The position numbers and the translations under genes were made by a program. Positions 45,254 through 54,488 of a DNA stretch of 64,000 nucleotides are shown here, piece after piece. The stretch is taken from the NCBI RefSeq assembly GCF_000317145.1, contig NC_019697.1, positions 4,002,385 to 4,066,384 on the forward strand, given 5' to 3'. The notes beneath the pieces are model-generated. The model searched no databases and was not told the origin of the DNA. It saw only the letters and a program-made list of their open reading frames with translations. Positions within the stretch are counted from its first letter, which is position 1. Each line of letters opens with the position of its first letter. Source of the DNA: Chamaesiphon minutus PCC 6605 (lineage in GTDB: Bacteria; Cyanobacteriota; Cyanobacteriia; Cyanobacteriales; Chamaesiphonaceae).

Positions 45254-45381
45254 ACAAACAGGCTAGAGCAACATTTTTGGTTAGATAGTTGGAATCCTCG
45301 ATCGGTGCTGGCGTAAAGATTTCCGGAACAATTGCTAAAGAGGATGTAGTAGTCTCTAAGATTACTTAATGGCAAAAGACT

Positions 45382-45765
45382 ATGAAACTCTCTGCTGTAT
45401 CGCTCGGATTGTGCTCTTTGGCAACTCTATCTACGCTCGTTTCGTTACCAATTTCTCGTGCTCATGCTCAATGTATGATGAACGATACCAATATTCAAAT
45501 GACAATTAGCGGTTCGCGCAAACCGACCGAGCGTACTAATGATGTGACTCAACGTTCGACTGGCAATTGTGTCGGTAATTCTGTTAATTCTACCAACGTC
45601 CAAACTAATATCGGCGGTACCGAGCGCGCTACTCAAAATCGTCGCAGCAATCAACAAATTAATGGTGGTGGTGGCAATCCCAGTGGTGTAAATGTGCCGA
45701 CTGTTAAATTCCGTCAAAACGTGCAGATCGATGTCTACAATGCCGCAGATAAGCTTCATAAATAA
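45382..45765 (+). CDS. small exported Asn/Thr-rich protein
   Basis: The 127-residue product has a signal peptide (MKLSAVSLGLCSLATLSTLV, cleavage near AHAQ). The mature part is rich in Asn, Thr, Gln and Arg (SGSRKPTERTNDVTQRSTGN, GNSVNSTNVQTNIGG) and repeats a beta-like pattern. It resembles short surface or curli-like repeats only loosely. Function unknown. A hairpin follows at 45843-45876. Confidence 0.65.
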   Translation: MKLSAVSLGLCSLATLSTLVSLPISRAHAQCMMNDTNIQMTISGSRKPTERTNDVTQRSTGNCVGNSVNSTNVQTNIGGTERATQNRRSNQQINGGGGNPSGVNVPTVKFRQNVQIDVYNAADKLHK

Positions 45766-45842
45766 TTAAACTTGCTAGGTTTAGTCAGTTAAACTAATTG
45801 ATGATTGATAATTGGGTTGTTAAACTGGGGTGTCCACAAGCG

Positions 45843-45876
45843 ATGTTTTTATGCGGGGGAACCCCGCATGAACATG
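45843..45876. terminator. hairpin between convergent genes
   Basis: ATGCGGGG-GAA-CCCCGCAT (45851-45869), extended by ATGTT/GAACAT outside. It lies between the 45382 gene and the convergent 45925 gene. T5 on the left (45846-45850) suits termination of minus-strand transcripts reading as A-run; a bidirectional role is possible. Confidence 0.6.
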
Positions 45877-45924
45877 TCAAGATGGGGTAACTTTACAGAT
45901 TATTGGAACCAGATTTAGTAGATT

Positions 45925-48900
45925 TTACACCGCCAATTGACTCAAGAATTGTAGCGATTTAACTATATAACTCGCACAGATAGGTGGTGAAGTTTGATAG
46001 AAAGCACTCCAAGCAAACGACTTATACAAATCGTAGTTAGCCGGGTTAAAAGCTGATGAATCCAGCGGTGTCGATGTTACCTTGGTTAAATCTGCATCCA
46101 GCCAAGCCAAGCGGACGGCGTGACCGATTAGAACATCTAGCACTATATACTCTTCGATCTTTAATGCTGGATTGCGCTCGGACAAAGCCGCCAAAGCCAT
46201 TAAAGCTTCAATATTTAATTGTCGATATTCTGGAGCGACGATCTTGTTGAGCAAATGCTCGATTCTGAGCGCAAAATTTTTCTCACCTGGTGTCATTTCT
46301 GATAAGATAATTGCACTATCGAGGCGATTTCTCTTTTCAAGTTTATCGCCGATCGCGATGCCTTTACAATGTTCTAGCAATCGCCAGACACTGGGATAAA
46401 AATCTCGATCGACTCGATCGATCGTGCCATCTTTACGGCGTTGATATCGCCAATCGATCGTTGGCGTATCGGGTTGATGTTCGAGCGTGGCGATATCGTT
46501 AGTAACTATCAGATCGGTCGTCCATTTAATTTGTTGCTGAGACTGGTTGAGGTGCAATGATTCTTGCTGAAACACCGTCTGGCCGACACCTTGATAATCA
46601 GTCAATACTTGATGAAGTCTGGTTTGAATTTCAAACGGACTCAGATCCATTAATTTCTCATAAGCTTCATCTTGAGCGATGCGTAACTCGATCGCTAGTT
46701 CGCTAGTTAATAAAATAATTAAATATCCGACTCGGAGTGTCAGCAACCCTTTAACTAAAGTTGGCTGCGATTTAATTAACAAACCTAGATAGATAATTAT
46801 TTCTTGAGTCAATACTCGATCGCGAATATCTTCACGGCAAAACTTATCGATTTTTTCGATAATTTCGGTATGGGACATCGGTCGATCGATCAGCGCGGCT
46901 TCGCTATAAGCCATTCCCACGGTGAGTTGTTTGCCCGAGATCGAAATATCTGTCACCGCATCGGATAAACTAATCTCAACTTTATCTAACAATCCCGCAG
47001 CATACCGCACGATCGCCCAATGTGGACGATTGCTAAAATTACCTGCTTTAAAATAAACTTCATCGAGTAAGTCAGAAACAGTTACTTTGACATCTGTGCC
47101 ACCAAACCCTGTATTAAAACTTAAACCTTTTAATTTAGTTAAAGTGTGTAATAATTCGATTTGCTGATAGATATTCTCCGAGCCTCTGAGTTGTTTGAGC
47201 AATGACGTGATATTAGTTTCGGCTTCTAATAAAAATTCTTGATTACTAGTTAAGGGTTGATTGCGATCGGGAGTATAAGCTAAATAATAGCGTTGCGGTG
47301 CGACGGGATTGGCAGTAGTCAGATCGAATTTAAAATCGTGGACATTATCGATCCGTTCGACTCCTGCTGTCAGTTTTAACTGATTGAGATTTCCCAACCG
47401 GATCGGTACGCCATTGCATTTACCCTGCTGGAATTCAGTAATTAATTCTAGCAACGGCGAAGAATATTGTTGACCTTTAAATTCATCTTGTCCTTCCTGC
47501 AATAATGATTTAGTCAATAATAATGTAATTGTCGGACGACCTAATTGCGTCCACTGTTCGCTAATATAAGCAATCTCTGCCTTAATTTGTGAAATTAGGA
47601 AGTGATAATCAAAAGTCAGATAAAACTGCTGTGAATCTAAAAATGCTGGGAGAAAGACGATCGTATCGCTGCAAATATTAAAGATTCGGGAAGTAGTCAG
47701 ACTCCGCAACCGTCGCACCGGACGACCAGTCAAACCCAGTTTATCATTCCGACCGATTTGGGCATAGGCGGCGGCTAATTCGGTGGATTGGCGGACTTGA
47801 ATTGGGGCGATTTGCGAGGGTACCTGGGTGGCAATCCCATACTCCGCAAGTTGTGATTGTAGATCCTCATCCTCAGCAATCAGCGCGATTTGAACCGTCC
47901 GGCGGCGTTTGTTGCCGATGCGTAAATGGCGTCCGAGCGGGTCTAGATCGCCAGGTGCCAGAAATCGATCGAATAACAATTCGCCTAGGAAGTAGAGGCT
48001 CTGCGCCCAGACTAAAGGGAGATTTTCATTCGGCAATCTCGCTTGCGAGTGCGGTTGCGATCGTTCGGCGGCGATTAGCTGTTTGGGCACATAATATAGT
48101 TCTGGTAATAACGGCGTGTCGTTCACCTCTACCGCGATACCTGCAAGCAAGGTCCGATATTTCTCGATCGCTCCAGCATCGCCACTAAACAGCGCGTCTA
48201 AATATAAATAAGTAAAAAATAACGGCCATTCACACTCAATTCCTTCAAATTTGAGCAGTTCCTCTGGCTCGTAATGAAGGCGGGTGGTATCTTCTAGCAC
48301 CGTCTGATGTCCGTCGCGCAAAAATCGCTTACAGCCATATTTACCTTCCAACTTCTCGACAATCTTCGTCCGCGTGCGATTGACTAACTGCGGATCTACC
48401 ACGGCAAAGGCAGGAAACCCAATAATACTCAATAACGCCGCGTCTGTCTCTTTAGAACTCGACTCCCGTGGTAACAGCGAAGCCAACGTCAATCTCGCTC
48501 TGGCAATCTCATCGGGTAAAACATGAATTACCGATGCCTGCGAACCTCTGGCTCCAAATAAATCTAACCCATTAATCGCTTCGAGTGCGGCTTTGGCCAT
48601 CCCGATCGAACTGGCATTTAATTCTACACTGCCGTGATTGATCTTATCGCCGCGCTCCCACAGTCCGAAGTCGGGAGTCCGATAGGTGCGCCCGATATAG
48701 TAAACCAAGTTTTGGACAAAATTGACCTCATCGAGAGTGTAAATTACAGGTAACCCCGATGCGGTCATCTGCGCCAAGATCAGAATATATAAGGATGTCG
48801 CATCTAATTGGAGATGTCCCCACTCATCATCGCCGACGACGATATCGCCAGTGTGAGTACTATACTTAGCATGGAGCGCATCTAAAGGCGATTGTGTCTG

Positions 48901-49206
48901 TTTGAACTGCTCCACCTTATCAGCTTGGCGCAACATACAAAACAGCAAGCCCCGCATCAATTTGACAACGCTCTGCTCCAACTCATACAACCGCCCTGGC
49001 GGTGCATCTACTTTGCGATATGCCAACGCCAATCCCCACACGGCAAGGATGGTGTAGACGTTATCTCGCACCCAAGCATCGGTATAATCACCATGGGCGG
49101 TAATGGCCGTACTGGCTGGAAATAATCCGGTAATCGGATTTTGGCGGTTGAGGATAATCGATTCAATCTGCTGGTAGTATCGATCGAGTTGCTGAGAACG
49201 ATTCAT
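45925..49206 (-). CDS. GH15/phosphorylase-kinase-alpha-like protein
   Basis: I start at ATG 49206 (MNRSQQLDRYYQQIESIILN); 46 upstream in-frame residues look non-coding. The 1093-residue product has an (alpha/alpha)6 domain over residues 1-430, with ITAHGDYTDAWVRDNVYTIL, GDDEWGHLQLDATSLYILIL and GFGLWERGDKI-like motifs shared by glucoamylases and phosphorylase kinase alpha/beta subunits, and a long C-terminal region (430-1093) like the rest of the kinase regulatory subunit. Cyanobacteria keep one such protein of about 1050-1100 residues; its role in glycogen metabolism is inferred. The product is soluble and has no signal peptide. Confidence 0.87.
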   Translation of the reverse strand: MNRSQQLDRYYQQIESIILNRQNPITGLFPASTAITAHGDYTDAWVRDNVYTILAVWGLALAYRKVDAPPGRLYELEQSVVKLMRGLLFCMLRQADKVEQFKQTQSPLDALHAKYSTHTGDIVVGDDEWGHLQLDATSLYILILAQMTASGLPVIYTLDEVNFVQNLVYYIGRTYRTPDFGLWERGDKINHGSVELNASSIGMAKAALEAINGLDLFGARGSQASVIHVLPDEIARARLTLASLLPRESSSKETDAALLSIIGFPAFAVVDPQLVNRTRTKIVEKLEGKYGCKRFLRDGHQTVLEDTTRLHYEPEELLKFEGIECEWPLFFTYLYLDALFSGDAGAIEKYRTLLAGIAVEVNDTPLLPELYYVPKQLIAAERSQPHSQARLPNENLPLVWAQSLYFLGELLFDRFLAPGDLDPLGRHLRIGNKRRRTVQIALIAEDEDLQSQLAEYGIATQVPSQIAPIQVRQSTELAAAYAQIGRNDKLGLTGRPVRRLRSLTTSRIFNICSDTIVFLPAFLDSQQFYLTFDYHFLISQIKAEIAYISEQWTQLGRPTITLLLTKSLLQEGQDEFKGQQYSSPLLELITEFQQGKCNGVPIRLGNLNQLKLTAGVERIDNVHDFKFDLTTANPVAPQRYYLAYTPDRNQPLTSNQEFLLEAETNITSLLKQLRGSENIYQQIELLHTLTKLKGLSFNTGFGGTDVKVTVSDLLDEVYFKAGNFSNRPHWAIVRYAAGLLDKVEISLSDAVTDISISGKQLTVGMAYSEAALIDRPMSHTEIIEKIDKFCREDIRDRVLTQEIIIYLGLLIKSQPTLVKGLLTLRVGYLIILLTSELAIELRIAQDEAYEKLMDLSPFEIQTRLHQVLTDYQGVGQTVFQQESLHLNQSQQQIKWTTDLIVTNDIATLEHQPDTPTIDWRYQRRKDGTIDRVDRDFYPSVWRLLEHCKGIAIGDKLEKRNRLDSAIILSEMTPGEKNFALRIEHLLNKIVAPEYRQLNIEALMALAALSERNPALKIEEYIVLDVLIGHAVRLAWLDADLTKVTSTPLDSSAFNPANYDLYKSFAWSAFYQTSPPICASYIVKSLQFLSQLAV

Positions 49207-49416
49207 AGTGTGAGTTGTAAGCAAGCGGTGAGGAAGGCAGAGGGTAGAGGGTAGAGGAGATGGTAGAGGCCGAAGCTCGACGGAGGATAGGTTTATTGTA
49301 GATGGCGAGTTGCGCTTAAATCTGAAAGCTAGCAAAGTCAACATTGCTCATTCATACACCCGATCTCGAAAAAATTTACAAATATTTTAAAATCCTTGCC
49401 ATTTTGCTGTTTATCC

Positions 49417-49434
49417 GTTACATTAGTACACATC
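49417..49434 (+). promoter_or_regulatory. candidate HLR1 (RpaB) site upstream of hli
   Basis: GTTACATT (49417-49424) is a perfect HLR1 half-site. After the two-base spacer AG comes TACACATC, a weak second half. HLR1 is two imperfect (G/T)TTACA(T/A)(T/A) repeats spaced by 2 bp. It lies 39 bp before the hli start codon, where a core promoter could overlap it. RpaB itself is encoded at 6581-7318. Confidence 0.5.
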
Positions 49435-49472
49435 AGCAGTTATAAATCTTTACACATCCTGGAGTTAAGACT

Positions 49473-49631
49473 ATGCAGACTTCTACACCCAAAAAAGACG
49501 AAATTCAATTCGGTTTTACTCCTTCAGCAGAACTCTTAAACGGACGTCTGGCGATGATCGGCTTCGTTGCAGCCCTCATCACTGAATTAGTCACCGGACA
49601 AGGAACCTTACACTTCCTTGGATTGATGTAA
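49473..49631 (+). CDS. hli: one-helix high-light-inducible protein
   Basis: A 52-residue product: [20 protein letters not shown], then [19 protein letters not shown]. The [12 protein letters not shown] motif is the chlorophyll-binding helix start of HLIP/SCP proteins, which bind chlorophyll and carotenoid and protect photosystem assembly under strong light. The RBS GGAG is at 49461-49464. A strong terminator follows 26 bp after the stop, and a candidate RpaB site precedes the gene. The ferrochelatase tail at 25369 has the same helix type. Confidence 0.95.
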   Translation: MQTSTPKKDEIQFGFTPSAELLNGRLAMIGFVAALITELVTGQGTLHFLGLM

Positions 49632-49657
49632 TCGCTATCGCTTCGCCCGATTTCATC

Positions 49658-49687
49658 AAAGCTGGGATAACAACCCAGCTTTTTTTG
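49658..49687 (+). terminator. intrinsic terminator after hli
   Basis: AAAGCTGGG-loop-CCCAGCTTT then TTTTTG. Stem of 9 bp, loop ATAACAA. Confidence 0.9.
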
Positions 49688-49916
49688 TGCGTATTTTTGC
49701 CAAGCAATCGCCGAGAGGAAGATAAAGAATCGAAACTGCTACCTAATTTTTACCTGCGACTGTTCGCGTTGCCTTCCCGAAGGGTTCTACCCGCTGGGGT
49801 AGGTCGTAAATTGGGTTCGAGATGGGAGTATAAAGCGAATTTAGTGGTGACATAGTGCGATCGATGCCGAGATAGCTGGGTACTCTAAATCGTACAGCAT
49901 CTAGATCGACACTTTC

Positions 49917-50408
49917 ATGGCATACTGGCTGACAATCGAACTCCAACATGGCAAAATTGCCCCACTTCCCCGCGCCATGGACGCACAAGCGCAGGGACTG
50001 GTTTACGGCACCACTGTACCCCAACTATTGCATCAACTAGATCGCATTGCCCAAAAACTGGGAGTAGCCAGAATTGAGCAATTTATCTACAAAAATCCTA
50101 AAGGCTACACAAAACTGTTGGCAGAAGCCGAAGCCGAAGGCAATGCCGTTCTCGCCTCCGCCATGCGCGCAGAAATCGCCATTCTCGCCGAACAACCTCG
50201 CTGGCACGAACCAAATAGCGCGCGGCAAACTATTCAGAGTTTAAAAGAGTTTTTAGCTACCAATCCACATATTTTAGCAGACAAAAATCCGCAAACGACT
50301 ACTGAATGGACGCTCTGGGATTTAGAAGCATACGATCGAATTCTTACGGATCTCGAACATCGTGGCGTTAAATTCGCTTTCGTCGAACGCCAGCTCGATC
50401 TCAATTAG
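49917..50408 (+). CDS. hypothetical protein
   Basis: The 163-residue product is not recognised. It begins MAYWLTIELQHGKIAPLPRA and is mostly helical with a Leu/Ala pattern (LLAEAEAEGNAVLASAMRAE, LWDLEAYDRILTDLEHRG); it has no signal peptide and looks soluble. The next gene, an FKBP, starts 49 bp downstream, so they may share a transcript. Codon use is like the chromosome. Confidence 0.6.
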   Translation: MAYWLTIELQHGKIAPLPRAMDAQAQGLVYGTTVPQLLHQLDRIAQKLGVARIEQFIYKNPKGYTKLLAEAEAEGNAVLASAMRAEIAILAEQPRWHEPNSARQTIQSLKEFLATNPHILADKNPQTTTEWTLWDLEAYDRILTDLEHRGVKFAFVERQLDLN

Positions 50409-50457
50409 CAATTCGGTAAATATGATATGGTGGGTAACTAGAAATTGAGGTGCATTG

Positions 50458-50967
50458 ATGAGAAAAATTTTAGTGGGTTCTATTTGGCTACTTGGCTGTA
50501 GTACTTTAGGTGCATTTTTGCAATTTGCGATATTGAGTAATACCAGTGCGATCGCCGTTAGTAATTCTGCACATCAGCAGCCCGATCTAAATACAATTGC
50601 GTTAACTGTCAGTAAAAGTGCCAAAACAATTACAACTCCTTCTGGCTTAAAATACACCGTACTCAAAGCAGGTAAAGGAGCTAAACCTAAAAAAGGACAA
50701 ACAGTTTTCGTTCACTATACTGGTACGCTCACCAATGGTACCAAGTTTGATAGTTCTCGCGATCGCGGTCAACCTTTTAGTTTTCCAGTAGGTGAAGGCA
50801 GAGTAATTCCTGGTTGGGACGAAGCTTTGGGCACGATGAAAGTCGGCGAACGTCGGAAGTTAACTATTCCGCCCAATTTGGCTTATGGTGCGGCGGGTGC
50901 TGGTGGCGTAATTCCACCCAACGCGACGCTAATTTTTGATGTCGAATTACTCAAGATTGGTAATTAA
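50458..50967 (+). CDS. FKBP-type peptidyl-prolyl isomerase, exported
   Basis: I start at ATG 50458; an in-frame TTG just before it is less likely. The 169-residue product has a signal or anchor segment (3-26), a linker, and a complete FKBP domain (60-169) with [40 protein letters not shown] and [20 protein letters not shown]. It catalyses prolyl isomerisation, probably in the periplasm or lumen. A single domain with no trigger-factor part. A clear family member. Confidence 0.94.
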   Translation: MRKILVGSIWLLGCSTLGAFLQFAILSNTSAIAVSNSAHQQPDLNTIALTVSKSAKTITTPSGLKYTVLKAGKGAKPKKGQTVFVHYTGTLTNGTKFDSSRDRGQPFSFPVGEGRVIPGWDEALGTMKVGERRKLTIPPNLAYGAAGAGGVIPPNATLIFDVELLKIGN

Positions 50968-51138
50968 CTGTAAGCTTGCTTTAGTTCTTTACTCTGTCTA
51001 AATCTATCCGAGTCGGTATTTTTAATATCTAAAATCCAGCTAGATGTGATGAGATTTTTTCCTTGATAATGGGCGGATGATTTGGGCGATCTGATGGTGA
51101 TTTCATGATTGGTATTCTCACTCTCATGATATAAACAA

Positions 51139-51295
51139 AGGTGTCTAGACCTGGGGATGCAATATTCAAATAATCTTTCAAACGGGATAGGAGATGAAAC
51201 ACCTTCACCAATGTCGTAGCCATCCAGCCCCAGAACCATGCTTCTAATCAGGCATCTGCACTATTGAACTCTCGGTTTTAACTGTCTAGACACCT
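51139..51295. repeat. 157-bp segment with 12-bp inverted ends
   Basis: AGGTGTCTAGAC (51139-51150) and its exact inverse GTCTAGACACCT (51284-51295) bracket about 130 bp. No target duplication is clear. It may be a solo remnant or very small element. The interior has no open frame of note. The stretch 50968-51483 has no confident gene. Confidence 0.5.
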
Positions 51296-51483
51296 ACGAC
51301 GTTAACCGATAAGTCGCCTCTTGAGTGTTTCTTTCATTTGTAGCGGGCGGTGCGCCGCCAGTGCGCCTGCTTCTAAGGAACTTAATCTGGAATCAGCTCA
51401 CAGCAAGGATCTGTAAGTTGGGTTGAAGAATGAAACCCAACCCGCCCAACCAAAGTTTCTTTCACCTATTAGACGACGTTTAC

Positions 51484-52915
51484 GGGTTCTCCAGTACCTA
51501 ATGTGCTAAATCAATAATTGAATCTCCAAGTTAGCAAGCATCTGTTTCGGAAGTTGTTGAAATTAGTGAAGCCATAAGCAGTACGCTTGATGAGCTTAAT
51601 CTTATTATTAATTCCCTCAACTACACCACTAGTAGTTCGCTCATCAAAGTAAGCAACTATCTCTGTTAACCATCGCGAGATTGTGCCACAACTATTTGGC
51701 AAATGCTGCTTGGCTCTTACCAGCCAATGTCTAATTTTCAATAGTCCTCTCATCCACGATGTTGTTTTTTCCATTATCTCTCTCCATTTTTCTTTGAGTA
51801 GATGTGCTGCCCTAATGTTGGCAAATTCTTCTCTAACCTGCTTGAGCTTCTCTTGTTCTTTCTCCTCTCTTAACTCTTTTTCATTTTTTAGCAGCGCATA
51901 TTTACTCGATTTTATTACTGCCAATTGCCGAGTGTATTCATTCTTTTGCTCTAATGTCTTTGCGGATTTAAGTTTAGCCTCTATCGCTCTTTTTTCTTGT
52001 TTTCTCAGCTTATCTAACTCACTATTTATTTGCGCTGTTACATGAAATCTGTCTGCTACTACTTGAGCATTAGGCATCACTTCTATCGCTAAGCTTTTAT
52101 ACCCTTTCCATAAGTCTATGCTGACTTCTTCGATCCTTTCCAGTACCTCTGTCCCCCATCCTTTCAGGATTTTCTCTATTTCTTCACTCTTTCTGCTTTC
52201 GATTATTGCTAATAATTTTCCTCGCTCTATATCTACTAATACTGCACAATATTTTCCTTGTCCTTTTACCATTGCTATTTCATCTATTCCCAGTTTTCTT
52301 AAATCCGTTGGCTTTTCTCCGTTTAGCTCTGCTGCTGCGTCTTCAATTATTCTCTCTATTTCTGCTGTCGTCATTACTCCTGTTCTAGCTACGCTCTGAA
52401 TATCTCCTTCTAGTGCTTCTGCTAGGATTTTTTTAGCTAGTCTTGAAGTATATGTTCTTCTGCCTTTAACAAATTCTAGTTGTTCGCTAAATGGTTTTTG
52501 ACATTTTTTACATTTAAATTGTCTTCTGTTTATTTCTAGGTGAACTTGCTGCTCTCCCCACGGCAAATCTTTTACTATGTATCTATTATTCTGATGTAAG
52601 CTACTACTCTTCGTTCCGCATCTATGGCATTTGCTTTCTTTCTTTATTGCTTCTACCTGTAAGATGATGCCTATTCCTTCATATTGTCGCTGCGACTCTA
52701 CTCGCATTCCTTCTATTCCTAATAGCTCCGTTAGTAGCTTGAGTTCCTTTTTTGTTGCCACTTGCCCTGCCCGCCGCTCTTCTTACTATTTCTTCCTCTC
52801 TTCATTATCTTGCTTTTCCTCTCCTCGTCAGCAGTTTTGACATATTTATTTTATTTTCTTTCTCTTGTACTGCCTCGATTCTCATTTAATTAGCACATTA
52901 GGTACTGGAGAACCC
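51484..52915 (-). mobile_element. ISL3-family insertion sequence, complete
   Basis: The element is 1432 bp and ends in perfect 26-bp inverted repeats that begin GGGTTCTCCAGTACCTAATG and continue to 51509; the mirror is 52890-52915. GTTTAC on each side (51478-51483 and 52916-52921) is a 6-bp direct repeat, shorter than the usual 8 bp for ISL3. One transposase gene lies inside on the minus strand. Confidence 0.92.
51511..52761 (-). CDS. ISL3-family transposase
   Basis: The 416-residue product has an N-terminal zinc-binding part (CHRCGTKSSSLHQ and CKKCQKPFSEQ), a helix-turn-helix region, and the DDE domain: LGIDEIAMVKGQGKYCAVLV, IDLWKGYKSLAIEVMPNAQV with VVADRFHVTAQI, and TTSGVVEGINNKIKLIKRTA carrying the Glu. 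It is complete and seems functional. A coiled segment (EKELREEKEQEKLKQVREEF) lies between the second Asp and the Glu. Confidence 0.95.
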   Translation of the reverse strand: MATKKELKLLTELLGIEGMRVESQRQYEGIGIILQVEAIKKESKCHRCGTKSSSLHQNNRYIVKDLPWGEQQVHLEINRRQFKCKKCQKPFSEQLEFVKGRRTYTSRLAKKILAEALEGDIQSVARTGVMTTAEIERIIEDAAAELNGEKPTDLRKLGIDEIAMVKGQGKYCAVLVDIERGKLLAIIESRKSEEIEKILKGWGTEVLERIEEVSIDLWKGYKSLAIEVMPNAQVVADRFHVTAQINSELDKLRKQEKRAIEAKLKSAKTLEQKNEYTRQLAVIKSSKYALLKNEKELREEKEQEKLKQVREEFANIRAAHLLKEKWREIMEKTTSWMRGLLKIRHWLVRAKQHLPNSCGTISRWLTEIVAYFDERTTSGVVEGINNKIKLIKRTAYGFTNFNNFRNRCLLTWRFNY

Positions 52916-52927
52916 GTTTACGTCAGC

Positions 52928-53068
52928 TCAGATGCTCTGAAAGAGAATCGCAGGTAAACACAATCTGTCAAATTCACGCATTGTCACCCGATCCATTAGA
53001 CCCGTTTCATATAAATCCTTTGCTGTCTCGTGGACTGCTTCAAGAATCAGCGATTTTTTCTTCCGCAT
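52928..53068 (-). pseudogene. truncated HigA-type antitoxin
   Basis: A 46-residue frame from ATG 53068: MRKKKSLILEAVHETAKDLY, then ETGLMDRVTMREFDRLCLP, then unrelated residues and a stop. The first 39 residues match the start of helix-turn-helix antitoxins (HigA/YgjM type), which are normally about 95-110 residues and continue with an HTH. Here the HTH is lost, and the ISL3 element begins 12 bp beyond the stop. The insertion or an associated deletion probably removed it and a HigB-like toxin. Confidence 0.75.
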
Positions 53069-53108
53069 TGCAATTTATCTCTATTAATTCATCTTCTAAT
53101 TTTGTAAC

Positions 53109-53471
53109 TTAAATATCTGCTTCAATGACAGTTACGATCGCAATGACGATCGAGTTTATTTCTTCTGGGGTAAGAGATCCTAGTTTGCGGATAAATCGCT
53201 GGAGATCGACACCGCGAAGCTGGAGAGTATCGACACTAGAATCTTTGCTCAAACCATTGTCGGAATTAGGATTCAATTTAACATGCCATAAATTTCCCAC
53301 ATACCAATCTTTCCAGTCGGTAATCGGAGCAACTAGCTTAATAGGTAATACGCCAATATTATTCGAGCTGATGATTACTGCTGGTCTAATTTTCCTGATT
53401 TCTGTACCGAGAGTCGGGTCAAAATTGACCATCCACACCTCGCCGCGTTGTGGCGGATTCGAGCTAGTCAT
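53109..53471 (-). CDS. PemK/MazF-family toxin
   Basis: The 120-residue product has the MazF fold signs: QRGEVWMVNFDPTLGTEIRK, RPAVIISSNNIGVLPIKLVA, and VDTLQLRGVDLQRFIRKLG. MazF toxins are ribonucleases that cut mRNA at short motifs. Its start overlaps the upstream antitoxin gene by 8 bp, the normal order in such operons. It is complete. The cleavage sequence cannot be told from the protein. Confidence 0.93.
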   Translation of the reverse strand: MTSSNPPQRGEVWMVNFDPTLGTEIRKIRPAVIISSNNIGVLPIKLVAPITDWKDWYVGNLWHVKLNPNSDNGLSKDSSVDTLQLRGVDLQRFIRKLGSLTPEEINSIVIAIVTVIEADI

Positions 53472-53739
53472 CGATAATGTCTCCAGCCATCAATTCTCGC
53501 CATTCGGTTGATGTCTGATAGTGTTCGACCATCTGTTGGGCTTGTTGGGCTAGAATCAGTTGTCTTTGGGCTAATGGTTTACGCAGAAAAGCCCGCCGAT
53601 CTTCTAATGTTAACTCGGTCTTGCTGTTAGACCACTCGAAATCGGGTAATATAGATAGTCTCTGTTTGACTAATTCCCGTTCGGCTGGGGGAAGGGTTTC
53701 AACCATTTGCACGATCGAATCTACTAGCTGAGTATTCAT
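53464..53739 (-). CDS. antitoxin partner of the MazF-type toxin
   Basis: The 91-residue product begins MNTQLVDSIVQMVETLPPAE and has a mixed charged helix (RRAFLRKPLAQRQLILAQQA) and a C-terminal acidic tail (MAGDIIDD) that would wrap the toxin. It lies upstream of and overlaps the toxin gene by 8 bp. It does not look like MazE of E. coli; the assignment rests on position and size. Confidence 0.8.
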   Translation of the reverse strand: MNTQLVDSIVQMVETLPPAERELVKQRLSILPDFEWSNSKTELTLEDRRAFLRKPLAQRQLILAQQAQQMVEHYQTSTEWRELMAGDIIDD

Positions 53740-54062
53740 TGATAGGTAAGCTCAGGAATCTAGCTACTATTATATCTAGAGCCGCGATCGTTGGCGTAGC
53801 CTACCGTAGTGGGACGACAAGCTTAAAAATGTGGGTAAAGCGATCGCTTAAAGTATTACTGGTTGTATTTTTTACGGTTCTGAATGCCCACAATTTTAAG
53901 CGTGTCGAGCCAGTAGGTAATCGACACCAAATTAGAGAGTTAGATGTTGCTGAGGTGAGTGGTATAGATGGGTAAGATGAGGATCGATCGCTATCCCAAA
54001 TCAAGCAAATATCTTGCCATTTATAGATTAGAGATAATTGTTGATCGAATCGTTATAAATAC
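53740..54062. other. intergenic region holding MITE copy 2
   Basis: 323 bp between the antitoxin start and a convergent-side hypothetical gene. Apart from the MITE at 53810-53912 and CGATCG words, I see nothing; the frames open here lie over the MITE. Confidence 0.5.
53810..53912 (+). mobile_element. 103-bp MITE, copy 2
   Basis: Identical over 103 bp to 13151-13253. It is flanked by GTAG on both sides (53806-53809 and 53913-53916), the reverse complement of the CTAC that flanks copy 1. The same target word in both places suggests site preference. It lies 71 bp upstream of the antitoxin start and may affect that promoter. Confidence 0.88.
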
Positions 54063-54488
54063 TCACAGGGTTACATCTACGAACCCATCGAGTCCTAATC
54101 CTTGACCCTCAATCTGGCTCATTTTAAAGTCAGGCGTTAGAGAATCATACATAGACTCCCAGATATCCATAACATCCGTATCGAAGCAAGTATATTCGCT
54201 GATAGCATTCAACTCATCAAATCCTTCAAATCCTTCAAGCTTCGTTAAATACGGTTTCAAAACACTAAGTACGCGCTCTGCAAAGACGATATTATCATTT
54301 TGGAGCCAGAAAATATCGACAGGAGGCATCACGTAATAAGTAGGTCTTGTCAAATGCGCTCCGCGCAAGACCTGATTATCAAGTAGAACGACAGACACTT
54401 TGGGTACGAAATACTCATCATATTCCTCTACAATCTGCGATCTGTCTCTGAGATAGTGCCAAAGTTCTGTGGTTTTCGATTCTTCCAT
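54063..54488 (-). CDS. hypothetical acidic protein
   Basis: The 141-residue product is acidic and soluble (EEYDEYFVPKVSVVLLDNQV, FEGFDELNAISEYTCFDTDV). I do not recognise it. Small acidic proteins between toxin-antitoxin and IS genes are often immunity proteins, but nothing here shows that. It is upstream of, and divergent from, the IS607 recombinase gene. Confidence 0.55.
   Translation of the reverse strand: MEESKTTELWHYLRDRSQIVEEYDEYFVPKVSVVLLDNQVLRGAHLTRPTYYVMPPVDIFWLQNDNIVFAERVLSVLKPYLTKLEGFEGFDELNAISEYTCFDTDVMDIWESMYDSLTPDFKMSQIEGQGLGLDGFVDVTL

Noticed and set aside
49207-49344. 46-residue N-terminal extension of the GH15-like protein
   Set aside because: Pro/Leu/Ser low-complexity text derived from heptamer-type repeats; the family begins at ATG 49206.
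50964-51239. 91-residue minus-strand frame after the FKBP gene
   Set aside because: Two overlapping minus-strand frames are open here and neither has family motifs; it also crosses the left end of the 157-bp inverted-repeat segment. More likely decayed DNA than a gene.
53739-54004. Two opposite-strand frames over MITE copy 2
   Set aside because: They are open only because the MITE lacks stops in those frames; copy 1 has no matching frame.
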